The notes under the pieces are model-generated. The model was given only the letters and a program-made list of their open reading frames with translations, did no database searches and was not told the DNA's origin. From positions 26,743 through 90,742 of the forward strand of contig JAHBWD010000032.1 of the NCBI GenBank assembly GCA_019637175.1: a DNA stretch of 64,000 bases, in the 5' to 3' direction. Source of the DNA: Labilithrix sp. (lineage in GTDB: Bacteria > Myxococcota_A > Polyangia > Polyangiales > Polyangiaceae). The stretch's first letter is position 1; every line of letters starts with the position of its first letter. Below are positions 33,919 to 42,091 of the stretch, one piece after another. The position numbers and the translations under genes were made by a program.

Positions 33919-35541
33919 ATGCGTCGTCTCTTCTCGATCGTCCCCGTGGCTCTCTCCCTCTGCGCGCTCGCCGGCTGCAGCGCCGACACGGCGTCGGAGG
34001 CCGACGAGAGCGAGAGCAACTTCAGCTCCAATCAGGCCACGCTCCTCGACTTCGAGTTCGACGGCTCTCTCCTCACCGACAGCGTGTGGAACGAGAAGCA
34101 GACGATCCAAGATCAACTGCTCTACACGATCGGTCACCTCAACGCCGACAAGAGCGTTGGTCGTCTCGACACCCTCGAGCTGACGAACATCCAGCGCTCC
34201 ACCGAGGGCGGCAAGACGAAGCTCACGTACCACGCGAAGCTCCCCGTCGCGTGGGGCAGCAAGACCAACCTCCCGACGCGCTACCAGCTCAAGCTGCCGA
34301 AAGACATCAGCCACGCCGGGCAGACCGCGTTCACCGAGCGACACAAACAGACGTGCGTCGACTGGGGCGCGCACGACGTCGACACCGGCAGCATGTGGTA
34401 CTACTACCGGCCGCTCCGAAGCGGCTGCGCCATCACCGACGACGAGATCGTCAAGCTCACCGCGACGGCCACGCGCTCGACGCAGAACACGACGAACAAG
34501 TACCCCGAGTACCACAAGATCTGGGAAGACGACCGGCTCGAGGTCGTCTCGATCTTCGGCAAGTACAAGGACGGCGCGACGTCGGGCGACGCCGGCATCT
34601 CGGCGTACAACTCCTTCGTCGCCACGATGAAGCGCGAGCTCGGGCGCCTCCAGGAGCTGCAGACGATCCCCGCGGGCGTCTCCGACGCGCCCGGCGTCGC
34701 CACGCCCGACGTGACCCTCGAGGCCAAGCTCCCCGACGGCAAGGTGATCAAGGTCACCGCGCTGCTCGTCGACAACGTCGGCGCCGCGCCTCCGGCGTTC
34801 GATCGCCGCTACGAGGCGCTCTCGCCCACGGCCGATCTCATCGCCTACAACGGGCACGCCGGCCTCGGTCAGAACGTGCGCGCGCTCGCGCGCAAAGGCC
34901 GCTTCCTCTCCGGCAAGTACCAGGTGTTCTTCATGAACGGCTGCGACACGTTCGCGTACGTCGACGGCTCGCTCGCGCAGACGCGCGCGGCGCTCAACCC
35001 CGACGATCCGACGGGCACGAAGTACATGGAGTTCGTGACCAACGCGATGCCGTCGTTCTTTCACTCGATGGCCGCGGCCTCGACCGCGATCGTGAAGGCC
35101 TTCCTCGAGTTCCAGCAGCCGAAGACCTACGACAAGCTCTTCGAGGGCATCGATCGCGCCGAGGTCGTGCTCGTCACCGGCGAAGAGGACAACGTCTTCA
35201 CCCCGGGCATGCCGATCGGCAGCGGCGGAGGTGGTGGCGGAGGTGGCGGCGCGTTCGTGCCGTTCGAGGAGCAGGCGAACGTCGCGCGCAACGAGGAGAA
35301 GGCCTACGCCTACGACGTGCCCGCGGGCACGTACCTGGTCGAGCTCTCCGGCGACGGCGACGCGGACCTCTACGTCAAGAAGAACGCGCCCGCCGCGGCG
35401 CGCGTCTACGACTGCCGCCCTTACCAGAACGGCTCGAGCGAGCGCTGCACCGTGAGCTTCGCGGAGGCGGGCAAGCTCCACGTGATGGTGCGCGGCTACG
35501 CCCCGCAGTCGACCTTCAAGGTGACGGGGCGGAAGCAGTAA
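33919..35541 (+). CDS. Lipoprotein with possible clan-CD peptidase-like dyad and PPC domain
   Basis: 540 aa. Lipoprotein signal with Cys20 (CALAGC). The middle (about 265-400) contains YNGHAGLGQ with His313 and FFMNGCDTFAY with Cys342: a His in NGH then a Cys after a hydrophobic strand 29 residues later, as in caspase/gingipain/clostripain (clan CD) peptidases. A nine-Gly linker (about 435-443) leads to a C-terminal pre-peptidase-type domain (PPC): YAYDVPAGTYLVELSGDGDADLYVKKN. So this is probably a surface protein with a possible protease fold; catalysis is inferred only. It is 10 bp upstream of the nucleotidyltransferase gene. Confidence 0.82.
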   Translation: MRRLFSIVPVALSLCALAGCSADTASEADESESNFSSNQATLLDFEFDGSLLTDSVWNEKQTIQDQLLYTIGHLNADKSVGRLDTLELTNIQRSTEGGKTKLTYHAKLPVAWGSKTNLPTRYQLKLPKDISHAGQTAFTERHKQTCVDWGAHDVDTGSMWYYYRPLRSGCAITDDEIVKLTATATRSTQNTTNKYPEYHKIWEDDRLEVVSIFGKYKDGATSGDAGISAYNSFVATMKRELGRLQELQTIPAGVSDAPGVATPDVTLEAKLPDGKVIKVTALLVDNVGAAPPAFDRRYEALSPTADLIAYNGHAGLGQNVRALARKGRFLSGKYQVFFMNGCDTFAYVDGSLAQTRAALNPDDPTGTKYMEFVTNAMPSFFHSMAAASTAIVKAFLEFQQPKTYDKLFEGIDRAEVVLVTGEEDNVFTPGMPIGSGGGGGGGGGAFVPFEEQANVARNEEKAYAYDVPAGTYLVELSGDGDADLYVKKNAPAAARVYDCRPYQNGSSERCTVSFAEAGKLHVMVRGYAPQSTFKVTGRKQ

Positions 35542-35551
35542 GCTTCCGTCC

Positions 35552-36358
35552 GTGCCATCGGATTCGGAGACGACGCGCGCCGTCTGGGTTCGCCAGACGG
35601 CGGGCGCGCGCGCGCTCGGCGCGCTCGTCGCTGCGCTCGGCGTCCGCGAGGTGCTGCCCGTCAAGGGCATCGTCACCGCGCGCACGCTCTACGCCGATCC
35701 GGCGGAGCGCACGGTCGCCGACGTCGACGTCAGGGTCTCGGGCCGCGCCGCCCTCGAGCGCGTCTTGGCGTTCGCCCGCGATCGCGACCATCGCGTATGG
35801 GGTGGGTCGAGGGCGTACGACAACGTCGTCGTCGACGTCGGCGGCGTCGACGTCGACGTCGAGTGTCACGTCGGGCCGCCGGGCCTCTGCGGCCTGCGCG
35901 TCGCGGAGATGCTCGCGCGGAGCACGGTGCGCGACGACGTCTTCGGGTTTCCCTGCGCGATCCCCGAGCCGCACGATCACGCGCTGCTCATGGTCGTCAA
36001 CGCCTTCAAGGACAAGCTCGTGAACGCGGCGCCCGCGTCGGTCGAGGATCTGCATCGCATGGCGGCCGCGCCCGGCTTCGAGCCCGAGCGGCTCGCGGCG
36101 ATCGCGCGCGAGGCGCGCTCCGTCGCCATCACGTGGATCGTCGCCGACTGGCTGTCGAGCGAGAGCGAGACGTGGCGCGACGTGCGCAACGCGCTCGGCG
36201 CGCGCCCGCCGCGCCGAGCGTACGTCCACCTCTATCGGTGGCTCGTCGATCGCGCTCCCACGTCGCTCGCGGCGCGCGTCCTCGCGCGCGCCGCGTCCGA
36301 CGACGTCGTGGAGCGCGTGCGCGCGCTCGGGCACGCGCTCGCGTTCTCACGAGAGTGA
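35552..36358 (+). CDS. Nucleotidyltransferase family protein (NTP_transf_5-like)
   Basis: 268 aa from GTG 35552, 10 bp after the preceding stop. LPVKGIVTARTLYADPAERTVADVDVRV (about residues 34-61) is the KG...Y...R...D-D core seen in the uncharacterised NTP_transf_5 nucleotidyltransferases; family members turn up in lasso/PqqD-type gene clusters. Both Asp metal ligands are present. It is the first gene of the region that may form the RiPP cluster, but it is nearer to the lipoprotein and its membership is inferred. It converges on a small secreted protein gene. Confidence 0.75.
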   Translation: MPSDSETTRAVWVRQTAGARALGALVAALGVREVLPVKGIVTARTLYADPAERTVADVDVRVSGRAALERVLAFARDRDHRVWGGSRAYDNVVVDVGGVDVDVECHVGPPGLCGLRVAEMLARSTVRDDVFGFPCAIPEPHDHALLMVVNAFKDKLVNAAPASVEDLHRMAAAPGFEPERLAAIAREARSVAITWIVADWLSSESETWRDVRNALGARPPRRAYVHLYRWLVDRAPTSLAARVLARAASDDVVERVRALGHALAFSRE

Positions 36359-36360
36359 GC

Positions 36361-36747
36361 TCACTTCTTCGGCGCGCGGTGCCCCGACTTGCCTGCGCGC
36401 GCGTGCTTGCCGTGCTTGCCCTTGTGGGGCGACGCCTGGCGCACGGCCTTCGCTTCTTCCTTCGTGACCGTGCCGTCGGCGGTTGCCTTCGCCACCTCCG
36501 CGTTCACCTTCGCGACGGCGGCGTCGAACTTCGCGCGCAGCTGCTTGGCCTCTTCGGTGGAGAGCTTCGACGCGCGCGCTTCCATGCGCTCGCGCGCCTT
36601 GGCCATGCGGGTGTCGACCTTCTGCTTGAAGGCCGCGGCGGGCATCGGGAAGCTCTGCTTGCCTCGGCCTTCGCCGGAGTCGGCGAGCGCGGGGACGGCG
36701 ACGAGCGTGGCGAGGGCGAGGACGGCGGCAGTGATGACGGATCGCAT
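36361..36747 (-). CDS. Small secreted charged protein
   Basis: 128 aa. Signal peptide (about 1-22, ALADS), then a Lys/Glu/Ala-rich helical stretch (about 35-95) with an EF-hand-like DGTVTKEEAK segment, and a very basic His/Lys/Gly-rich tail (HKGKHGKHARAGK...). It is probably periplasmic and coiled-coil-like. I do not recognise a family. It converges on the nucleotidyltransferase gene and precedes the PhyH-type gene (75 bp), same strand as that gene. Confidence 0.7.
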   Translation of the reverse strand: MRSVITAAVLALATLVAVPALADSGEGRGKQSFPMPAAAFKQKVDTRMAKARERMEARASKLSTEEAKQLRAKFDAAVAKVNAEVAKATADGTVTKEEAKAVRQASPHKGKHGKHARAGKSGHRAPKK

Positions 36748-36822
36748 GTTCTAGATTCGCTCCTTCGACCTTGTTCGGTCTCGGGAGGATAGACGTCTCG
36801 CGGCGCCGGGCGATGCCCCCCT

Positions 36823-37722
36823 TTACGGTGCTTTACGCGACGCCTCTCGGCGGGCAAAACCGACGGCGTTTCGAAGGCCTACGGTCACGTCGGCCCACCG
36901 CCGGAGCGCGGCGCCCAGCGTGGGATCGCGGTCGCCGTACGCCTGGATCTGATCGGCGACGAGATCGAGGCGCGCGCGGTGATCGAGGCGCGCGACGTCG
37001 ACGACGCCGCGATCGGTGCCGCGCGCGAGCGTGAACGTGATGCTCACGCGCGGCGCCCTCGCGAGGCGCGTGCTCGGTCCGCCCCAGTGGAGCACGTTCG
37101 CGTTCCACACGAGCGCGGTGCCGGCGGGCGCGGGCAGCGCGACGCCGCCGTCGCGCGCGGCGAGGTGCGAGCCGAGATCGCCCGGGTAGGCGGGATCGCG
37201 ATCGAGCGGGACGACGAACATGCACGAGTTGTCGATCGTCGCGTCGGTGACGGCGATCCACACGTTGAGCACGTCGGGCGCGCGCCGGTCGACGCTGAGC
37301 TCGTACGTCCCGCGGTGGGGAGCCCAGCCGCCGTGCTCGGGGCCCGGCGGGACGCGGAACGCCCACGCGTCGGGCACGAGCACGTAGGGCGCGCCCGTCG
37401 CGCGCGAGAGCGCGGCCGCGAGGCGCGCGCCGATCCTCCAGGTGGCGTCGAACGCGTAGACGAACAGCGGCGGGAGCCCCGCGTCGTCGAGCGCGTCGAT
37501 GCAGAGCCCGAGCTGTCGTTGCTCGCCCGGGTCGAGCGCGCCCGCGAGCGCGAGCCAGCCTTCGTTCGCGAGCCGATCGAGATCGGGCGATCCCGGGGAG
37601 GGCACCTCGGCCGGCGCGTCGCTCGGCGCGGGCGCCATGCGCGCGAAGAACGCCGCGTCGTCGAGCGTCTTCATGAGCGAGGCGAGCTCGGCCTCGGCGT
37701 CGGCGGAGGGCTCTCGGGCCAC
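36823..37722 (-). CDS. PhyH-type Fe(II)/2-oxoglutarate enzyme with HxG metal site
   Basis: 299 aa, phytanoyl-CoA dioxygenase-like. Fold landmarks: FRVPPGPEHGGWAPHRG (about 122-138), LNVWIAVTDATIDNSCMFVVP (about 152-172), VLHWGG with distal His212, and Arg225 for 2-oxoglutarate. In hydroxylases the first metal motif is HxD; here it is His136-Arg137-Gly138, codon 37309-37311. Loss of the acid is the hallmark of non-haem iron halogenases (Ala in SyrB2, Gly in WelO5), so halogenation is possible but unproven. It is divergent from the PRMT-like methyltransferase gene, 58 bp apart, which suggests co-regulation with the RiPP cluster. Confidence 0.85.
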   Translation of the reverse strand: MAREPSADAEAELASLMKTLDDAAFFARMAPAPSDAPAEVPSPGSPDLDRLANEGWLALAGALDPGEQRQLGLCIDALDDAGLPPLFVYAFDATWRIGARLAAALSRATGAPYVLVPDAWAFRVPPGPEHGGWAPHRGTYELSVDRRAPDVLNVWIAVTDATIDNSCMFVVPLDRDPAYPGDLGSHLAARDGGVALPAPAGTALVWNANVLHWGGPSTRLARAPRVSITFTLARGTDRGVVDVARLDHRARLDLVADQIQAYGDRDPTLGAALRRWADVTVGLRNAVGFARREASRKAP

Positions 37723-37780
37723 GACGGGAAGATAGCGAATCGGCGTTCGAGGAACACCGTCGCCGTTCTAGAGTGGAGCC
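37723..37780. promoter_or_regulatory. Divergent promoter region between PhyH-type and methyltransferase genes
   Basis: 58 bp separate two divergent starts. TAGAGT (37769-37774) lies 6 nt from the methyltransferase ATG, with only a weak TTCGAG -35. No second box is clear for the minus strand. The closeness implies shared control. Confidence 0.5.
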
Positions 37781-38917
37781 ATGTACAGCGTCCTCGACTA
37801 CGGCCGCATGCTCGCCGACGGCGTGCGCGTCGCCGCATACCGCGAGGCGCTCGCGGCCGCGGTGCGCCCCGGCGCGGTCGTCGTCGACCTCGGCGCGGGT
37901 ACGGGGTTCTTCGCGCTCGAGGCGTGCCGGCTCGGGGCAGGGAAGGTCTACGCGATCGAGACGAACGACGCGATCGGGATCCTGCCTGCGCTCGCGCGGC
38001 GCAACGGCTTCGCCGATCGCATCGAGGTGATCCAGAGGCCGTCGACGGAGGTGACGCTCGCGCGCAAGGCCGACGTGATCGTCGCCGATCTCCGCGGCGT
38101 CGTGCCGATCTTCGAAGCGAACGCGGCGGTCATGGCCGACGCGCGTTCGCGCTTGCTCGCGCCCGGCGGCGTGATGATCCCCGAGCGCGACACGCTCTTC
38201 GCCGCGGTCCTCGAGGCGCCGGCGGCGTACGCGAGGCTCGCGGGGGGATGGGAGGGGCACGGCCTCGATCTCTCCGACGCGCGGGCCGCATGCCTCCACG
38301 CGTTCGCGAGCGATCGCGACGCGCCGTTTCGCCCCGAGCAGCTCGTCACCGCCGGCGCGCCGTGGGCGGAGCTCGTCTACGGGGCGGAGGCGCCCGCTCT
38401 CTTCGAACGCTCGGTGGAGCTCGCGGTCACCCGATCGGCGACGGCGCACGGCGTGGTGTTGTGGTTCGACGCCATCCTCCACGGGATGATCGGGTACTCG
38501 ACGGCGCCGGGATACGATCGCGTCTACGGTCGCGCCTTCCTGCCGTGGGAGGAGCCCGTGGACGTCGAGATCGGCGACGCGGTGACGCTCGACCTCTGCG
38601 CGCGGCGCGCGGCCGATGACCACGTGTGGGCGTGGAGCACCACCGTTCGCCGCGGAGAGGCCGTGCGCGCCTCGTTCCGCCAGTCGACCTTCCTCGCGAC
38701 CGTCACCACCGCCGCTTCGCTCATGAAGGAGGCGTCGTCGTACGCGCCACGTCTCGGCGCCGGAGGTCGAGCGACCGCGGCGATCCTCGCGGCGATGGAC
38801 GGGAGCGCGAGCGTCGCCGACATCGCGCGCGACGCGCACGAGCGTCATCCAGGCGCCTTCGCCAGCGCCGACGAGGCGCTCGAAGCCGTTCGACGTCTCG
38901 CCAAGAAATACGGCTGA
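37781..38917 (+). CDS. PRMT-like methyltransferase fused to a C-terminal PqqD-type domain
   Basis: 378 aa. Residues 1-300 are a class I SAM methyltransferase with VVVDLGAGTGFFALEACRLGAGK (motif I, about 33-55) and a PRMT-like body with ADLRGVVPIFE (about 101-111) in the place of the double-E loop. The last 65 residues (about 314-378; GRATAAILAAMDGSASVADIA...) read as a PqqD-type winged helix, the RiPP leader-recognition element. A methyltransferase carrying its own leader-binding domain suggests it modifies the precursor peptide. It precedes the precursor gene by 92 bp. Target residue unknown. Confidence 0.85.
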   Translation: MYSVLDYGRMLADGVRVAAYREALAAAVRPGAVVVDLGAGTGFFALEACRLGAGKVYAIETNDAIGILPALARRNGFADRIEVIQRPSTEVTLARKADVIVADLRGVVPIFEANAAVMADARSRLLAPGGVMIPERDTLFAAVLEAPAAYARLAGGWEGHGLDLSDARAACLHAFASDRDAPFRPEQLVTAGAPWAELVYGAEAPALFERSVELAVTRSATAHGVVLWFDAILHGMIGYSTAPGYDRVYGRAFLPWEEPVDVEIGDAVTLDLCARRAADDHVWAWSTTVRRGEAVRASFRQSTFLATVTTAASLMKEASSYAPRLGAGGRATAAILAAMDGSASVADIARDAHERHPGAFASADEALEAVRRLAKKYG

Positions 38918-38958
38918 TCACGGCGCGTTATCGAGCCGAGCCGCGTGAATGCCGCCGG

Positions 38959-38988
38959 TTGCGGGCGCAACGAATCGTCTGCTAGAGT
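38959..38988 (+). promoter_or_regulatory. Candidate promoter of the RiPP precursor operon
   Basis: TTGCGG (38959-38964), 18-bp spacer, TAGAGT (38983-38988). The -35 lies in a 12-bp palindrome TTGCG-GG-CGCAA (38959-38970), a possible operator. Start would be near 38995, 15 nt before the TTG at 39010. Confidence 0.45.
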
Positions 38989-39009
38989 GTCCCACTCCTA
39001 GGAAGGGAA

Positions 39010-39183
39010 TTGGCTTTGAAGGACCTGGACCCGAAACCCCAACACGAAGGCGTGCGCGTCGAGAGCTCCTCCGTGCGCCGGCCTTACGTCACCCCCCGGC
39101 TTCGGCATCTCGGCTCCGTTCGCGATCTCACCCTCGCAGGCTCGGGTGGAGCCCTCGAGGGCGGTCGGCGCATGGCCATGTAA
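39010..39183 (+). CDS. Lasso-type RiPP precursor peptide (TTG start)
   Basis: 57 codons from TTG 39010, or 55 codons from TTG 39016; AGGAAGGG lies just upstream. Without an ATG the gene is easily missed. The leader has PYVTPRLRHLGSVRDLT (residues 25-41), the Y-x-x-P-x-L...LG...LT pattern of lasso leaders, with Thr41 in the penultimate leader position. Cleavage after Leu42 would give a 15-residue core AGSGGALEGGRRMAM with Glu8, the right distance for an 8-residue macrolactam ring. It is followed 37 bp later by the cyclase-like gene. The structure of the product is inferred. Confidence 0.8.
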   Translation: MALKDLDPKPQHEGVRVESSSVRRPYVTPRLRHLGSVRDLTLAGSGGALEGGRRMAM

Positions 39184-39220
39184 CACCAGGGCGCGCCGGC
39201 CAGCGCACCAGCGAAGGGAA

Positions 39221-40927
39221 ATGATCGCAGCCGTCGTCGATCCGCGTGGCCGTGAAGCCGCGGAGTCGACCCTCCGTCGTCTCTGTCCGGAGTGGACGGA
39301 GCTGCGCGCACGGGGAGAGGCCGTCGTCGCGCGAACGCGCGACGCGGGCGACGAATGCGCCGTGCGCGACGAGACGAGGCTCGCCGACGCCGCGCGCGAC
39401 GCGCGATCCGGCGCGTTCGTCGCGCTCGACGCGGACGGAGGCGCGCTTCTCGCACGCGGCTCGCTCGGCGGGCGCCCGCTCTATTACGCGCGCACCGCCG
39501 ACGACGGATGGATCGCGTGCTCGCAGATGGCGCCGCTCGTTCGCGCAGCCGGCTCCCGCTTCCGTCCCGACCCCGATCGCCTCGCGTCGCTCGCCGCCGG
39601 GCTCGCCGATCCGCGCGACGACGCGACGGCGTTCGCCGGTGTCTCGCGCGTCCCGCCGTGCGCCGCCGTGCGCCTCGTCGGATCGCGCGCCTTGGTGCAC
39701 CGGCGCCCGCGCGAGGCGCGGACGCTCCTCGACCCGCCGGTCGAAGAGCTGGCCGCCGAGCTCTGGCGGCGCGTCGAGGGCGCGGTGCGCCGCGCGACGG
39801 AGGGCGCGTCGCGCGTCGCCGTCATGGTCGGAGGTGGCGTCGACTCGAGCAGCCTGCTCGCCGCCGCGGTCGCCGTCGCGCGCGGCGCCTCGACGCGCGA
39901 GGTCCACGCGCTCGCGCTCGACTTCGACGCGATCGGGACCGATCGCCCCTACCTCGCCGCGCTCGCCGCCGCGCTCGGCATCGTCCCCGTGCGCCTCGCG
40001 CCGCGCGACGCCGGACCTTACTTCACCGACTCGCTCGTGCTCGACGCGCAGCCGTACACGCTCGGCATCGGGCCGCTCGAGCGCCTCGTCTTCGGCCGCG
40101 CTCGCGATCTCGGCGCGGAGGTGCTTCTGTCGGGCTACATGGCCGACGAGATCCTCGCGGGCGATCTGCGCGGCCTCGCCGTCGAGGCGCTCGAGGGCTC
40201 GCCCCTCCGCGCCGCGCGGCGCGCGATGCGCCTGCGCTTGCCGTGGGAGAGCACGCCGCGAAAGCGCGTCGAAGACTACGTCGTCCGTCCGATCCTCAAG
40301 CCGTTCGTCCCTCGCGCGCTGCTCGCGCGAAACGGCGCGCGCGGCGAGGCGCGGCTCTTTCCCTGGGCCGGCGCGCGCTTGCGACGTGTCCTCGCCGAGC
40401 TGCGCGAGCAGGCGACCGAGGGCACGGCGCCTCGCTCGCCCACCGAGCGCTTCGAGCGCTTCGCGCGATCGGTGACGCTCGCCGACTTCGCCGATCTGCG
40501 AGGGCAGATGGAGGCGGCGACGGGGCTCGTGCGCAAGGATCCGTACGCCGACGAAGACGTGCTCGATCTCCTGGCGCGCGTGCGACCCGAGGTGATGTGC
40601 CACGACGACATGCACCGCGGGCTCTTCCGCGCGGCGATCCGCGGCCGCGTGCCCGAGTCGATCCGCGCGCGCCTCGACAAGTCGTACTTCGAGCCCGCGC
40701 TCGCCGAGATGGCCGACGCCGCCGGCGGTCTGTCGGCGCTCGGCGACCTGTGGACCCCGCGCGCGCTCGAGCGGCTCTCGATCGTCGACGCCGCGCGCTT
40801 CCGGCGCGCGATGGAGCCGCTCTTCCGCGCGCCGGCGTCGACGTCGGAGTCGGCCGAGCTCTGGGCGCTCGCGACGCAGGTGATCCCGTGCGAAGCGTTC
40901 GCGCGCGGCTTCGAGGCGGGCGCGTGA
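39221..40927 (+). CDS. Asparagine-synthetase-like RiPP cyclase
   Basis: 568 aa from ATG 39221 (AAGGG 3 nt upstream). Glutamine-hydrolysing asparagine synthetases begin with catalytic Cys2; this protein starts Met-Ile and has no such Cys, as in lasso-peptide cyclases (McjC type). The ATP-binding PP-loop is GGGVDSS at 204-210 (usual SGGxDS, first Ser changed to Gly) and SGYMADEILAGD follows at 304-315. It should adenylate a side-chain carboxylate (probably Glu of the core) and close an amide ring. It overlaps the HprK-like gene by 4 bp. Confidence 0.88.
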   Translation: MIAAVVDPRGREAAESTLRRLCPEWTELRARGEAVVARTRDAGDECAVRDETRLADAARDARSGAFVALDADGGALLARGSLGGRPLYYARTADDGWIACSQMAPLVRAAGSRFRPDPDRLASLAAGLADPRDDATAFAGVSRVPPCAAVRLVGSRALVHRRPREARTLLDPPVEELAAELWRRVEGAVRRATEGASRVAVMVGGGVDSSSLLAAAVAVARGASTREVHALALDFDAIGTDRPYLAALAAALGIVPVRLAPRDAGPYFTDSLVLDAQPYTLGIGPLERLVFGRARDLGAEVLLSGYMADEILAGDLRGLAVEALEGSPLRAARRAMRLRLPWESTPRKRVEDYVVRPILKPFVPRALLARNGARGEARLFPWAGARLRRVLAELREQATEGTAPRSPTERFERFARSVTLADFADLRGQMEAATGLVRKDPYADEDVLDLLARVRPEVMCHDDMHRGLFRAAIRGRVPESIRARLDKSYFEPALAEMADAAGGLSALGDLWTPRALERLSIVDAARFRRAMEPLFRAPASTSESAELWALATQVIPCEAFARGFEAGA

Positions 40928-41754
40928 GCGGGGCGCGCTGGCTCGGCGAGCACGCGATCGAGGGCGATCTCGCGTTCCGCATCGGTCGCGACGGCGACGC
41001 GCTCGTCGCCGAGTGGATCGATCTCTGCGAGCTTCGCTGCGATCGCCGCGGCGAGCGGGTCTCGTTCGTGGCGCGCGAAGGCGCCGACGCGCGGACGGTG
41101 GCGAAGGTGAAGGCCGGGCTCGCCGCCGCGCTCGTGCGCCACTTGCAGGCCGGAACGAGCCTCCACGCGTCGGCGGTCGCGCGCGGCGGCCGCGCGCTCG
41201 CGTTCCTCGGCCGGAGCGGCGCCGGAAAGTCGACGACCGCCGCTTGGCTCTGCCGCGAGCGCGGCTTCGCCCTCCTCGCCGACGACGTCGTCGAGGTCGA
41301 GCTCGGCGCCGCGAGCGGCGCGCTCGCGCGCCCAACGGAGAGCGAGCACTGGCTGGGCGTCGCGTCGTGTCGAGCGCTCGGGCTGCCCGAGCCGCTGGAG
41401 GCCGACAAGGAGCCGCGGGCCGCCTCGCGCGTCGAGCGTGCTCCTGCCCGGCTCGAGGTCGCGCTGTCGCTCGCGCTCGGCGAGCCCGACGATGCGCCCC
41501 GCATCACGCGCGTGCGCGGACATCGCGCCGTCGAGCTGCTCGTGCCGTGCCTCGTGCGCTTCGTCCTCGACGAGCCCGAGGCGCAGATCGCCGAGCTCGG
41601 GCGCATCGACACGCTCGTCTCCCGCGTGCCCCTATGCGAGCTCCGTTTGCCGCGTGATCTCCGCCGCTTGCCCGAGGTGGGCGATCTCGTCGAAGCCCTG
41701 TTGGTGCCTGGCGCGAGCGAGGCTAAGAACGAGACCGAGAGGACCGAGAGGTAG
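40924..41754 (+). CDS. HPr-kinase-like protein of a RiPP cluster
   Basis: 276 aa from GTG 40924, which overlaps the cyclase stop (GTGA). SLHASAV precedes the Walker A GRSGAGKST at 96-104 (LAFLGRSGAGKSTTAAWL), and LLADDVVEVE supplies the acidic residues, as in HprK C-terminal domains. Homologues in lasso clusters such as paeninodin phosphorylate the peptide's C-terminal residue. The first 80 residues are not a recognised domain. Its tight coupling supports action on the same precursor. Confidence 0.85.
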   Translation: MSGARWLGEHAIEGDLAFRIGRDGDALVAEWIDLCELRCDRRGERVSFVAREGADARTVAKVKAGLAAALVRHLQAGTSLHASAVARGGRALAFLGRSGAGKSTTAAWLCRERGFALLADDVVEVELGAASGALARPTESEHWLGVASCRALGLPEPLEADKEPRAASRVERAPARLEVALSLALGEPDDAPRITRVRGHRAVELLVPCLVRFVLDEPEAQIAELGRIDTLVSRVPLCELRLPRDLRRLPEVGDLVEALLVPGASEAKNETERTER

Positions 41755-41763
41755 AGACGAGCC

Positions 41764-42072
41764 GTGAGCGAGGCGAGCGACATCGACGAGGGGACGCGCG
41801 TTCGAGCGACGCGGCACGTTTTCGCACGCGAGTTCGACGGCGAGCTCGTCCTCCTCGATCTCGCGCGCGGCGACTACTACGGCCTCGACGCGATCGGCGC
41901 CCGGCTGTGGTCGGGCTTGATCGCCGGCCGTACCGTCGCGGACATCACGCGCGAGCTCGCGCCCGACTACGACGTCGAGCCGGAGACGCTGCGGGCGGAT
42001 CTGCTCGACCTCGCGCGGGATCTCGCGGAGAAAGGTCTCGTCGAGCGCATGAGCCGAGACGGCGAGAGGTAG
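41764..42072 (+). CDS. PqqD-family RiPP recognition protein (B1-like)
   Basis: 102 aa from GTG 41764, 9 bp after the HprK-like stop. The PqqD pattern is clear: LVLLDLARGDYYGLDAIGARLWSGLIAGRTVADI, then a helical second half to LVERM. Such proteins bind the leader and deliver it to the cyclase or peptidase. This is the stand-alone B1 partner expected for a lasso system. The usual fused or adjacent B2 peptidase is missing. Confidence 0.92.
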   Translation: MSEASDIDEGTRVRATRHVFAREFDGELVLLDLARGDYYGLDAIGARLWSGLIAGRTVADITRELAPDYDVEPETLRADLLDLARDLAEKGLVERMSRDGER

Positions 42073-42091
42073 CCGCCTTTCGCCGGACCTC

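Noticed and set aside
37300..37320. A frameshift as the reason for His-Arg-Gly in the PhyH-type enzyme
   Set aside because: The frame is intact on both sides (WAPHRG to LNVWIAVTDA), so a single indel would break it; a base error in one codon remains possible.
39146..39220. Earlier start of the asparagine-synthetase-like gene
   Set aside because: It overlaps the precursor peptide gene; ATG 39221 has an AAGGG site and fits the family's N-terminus.
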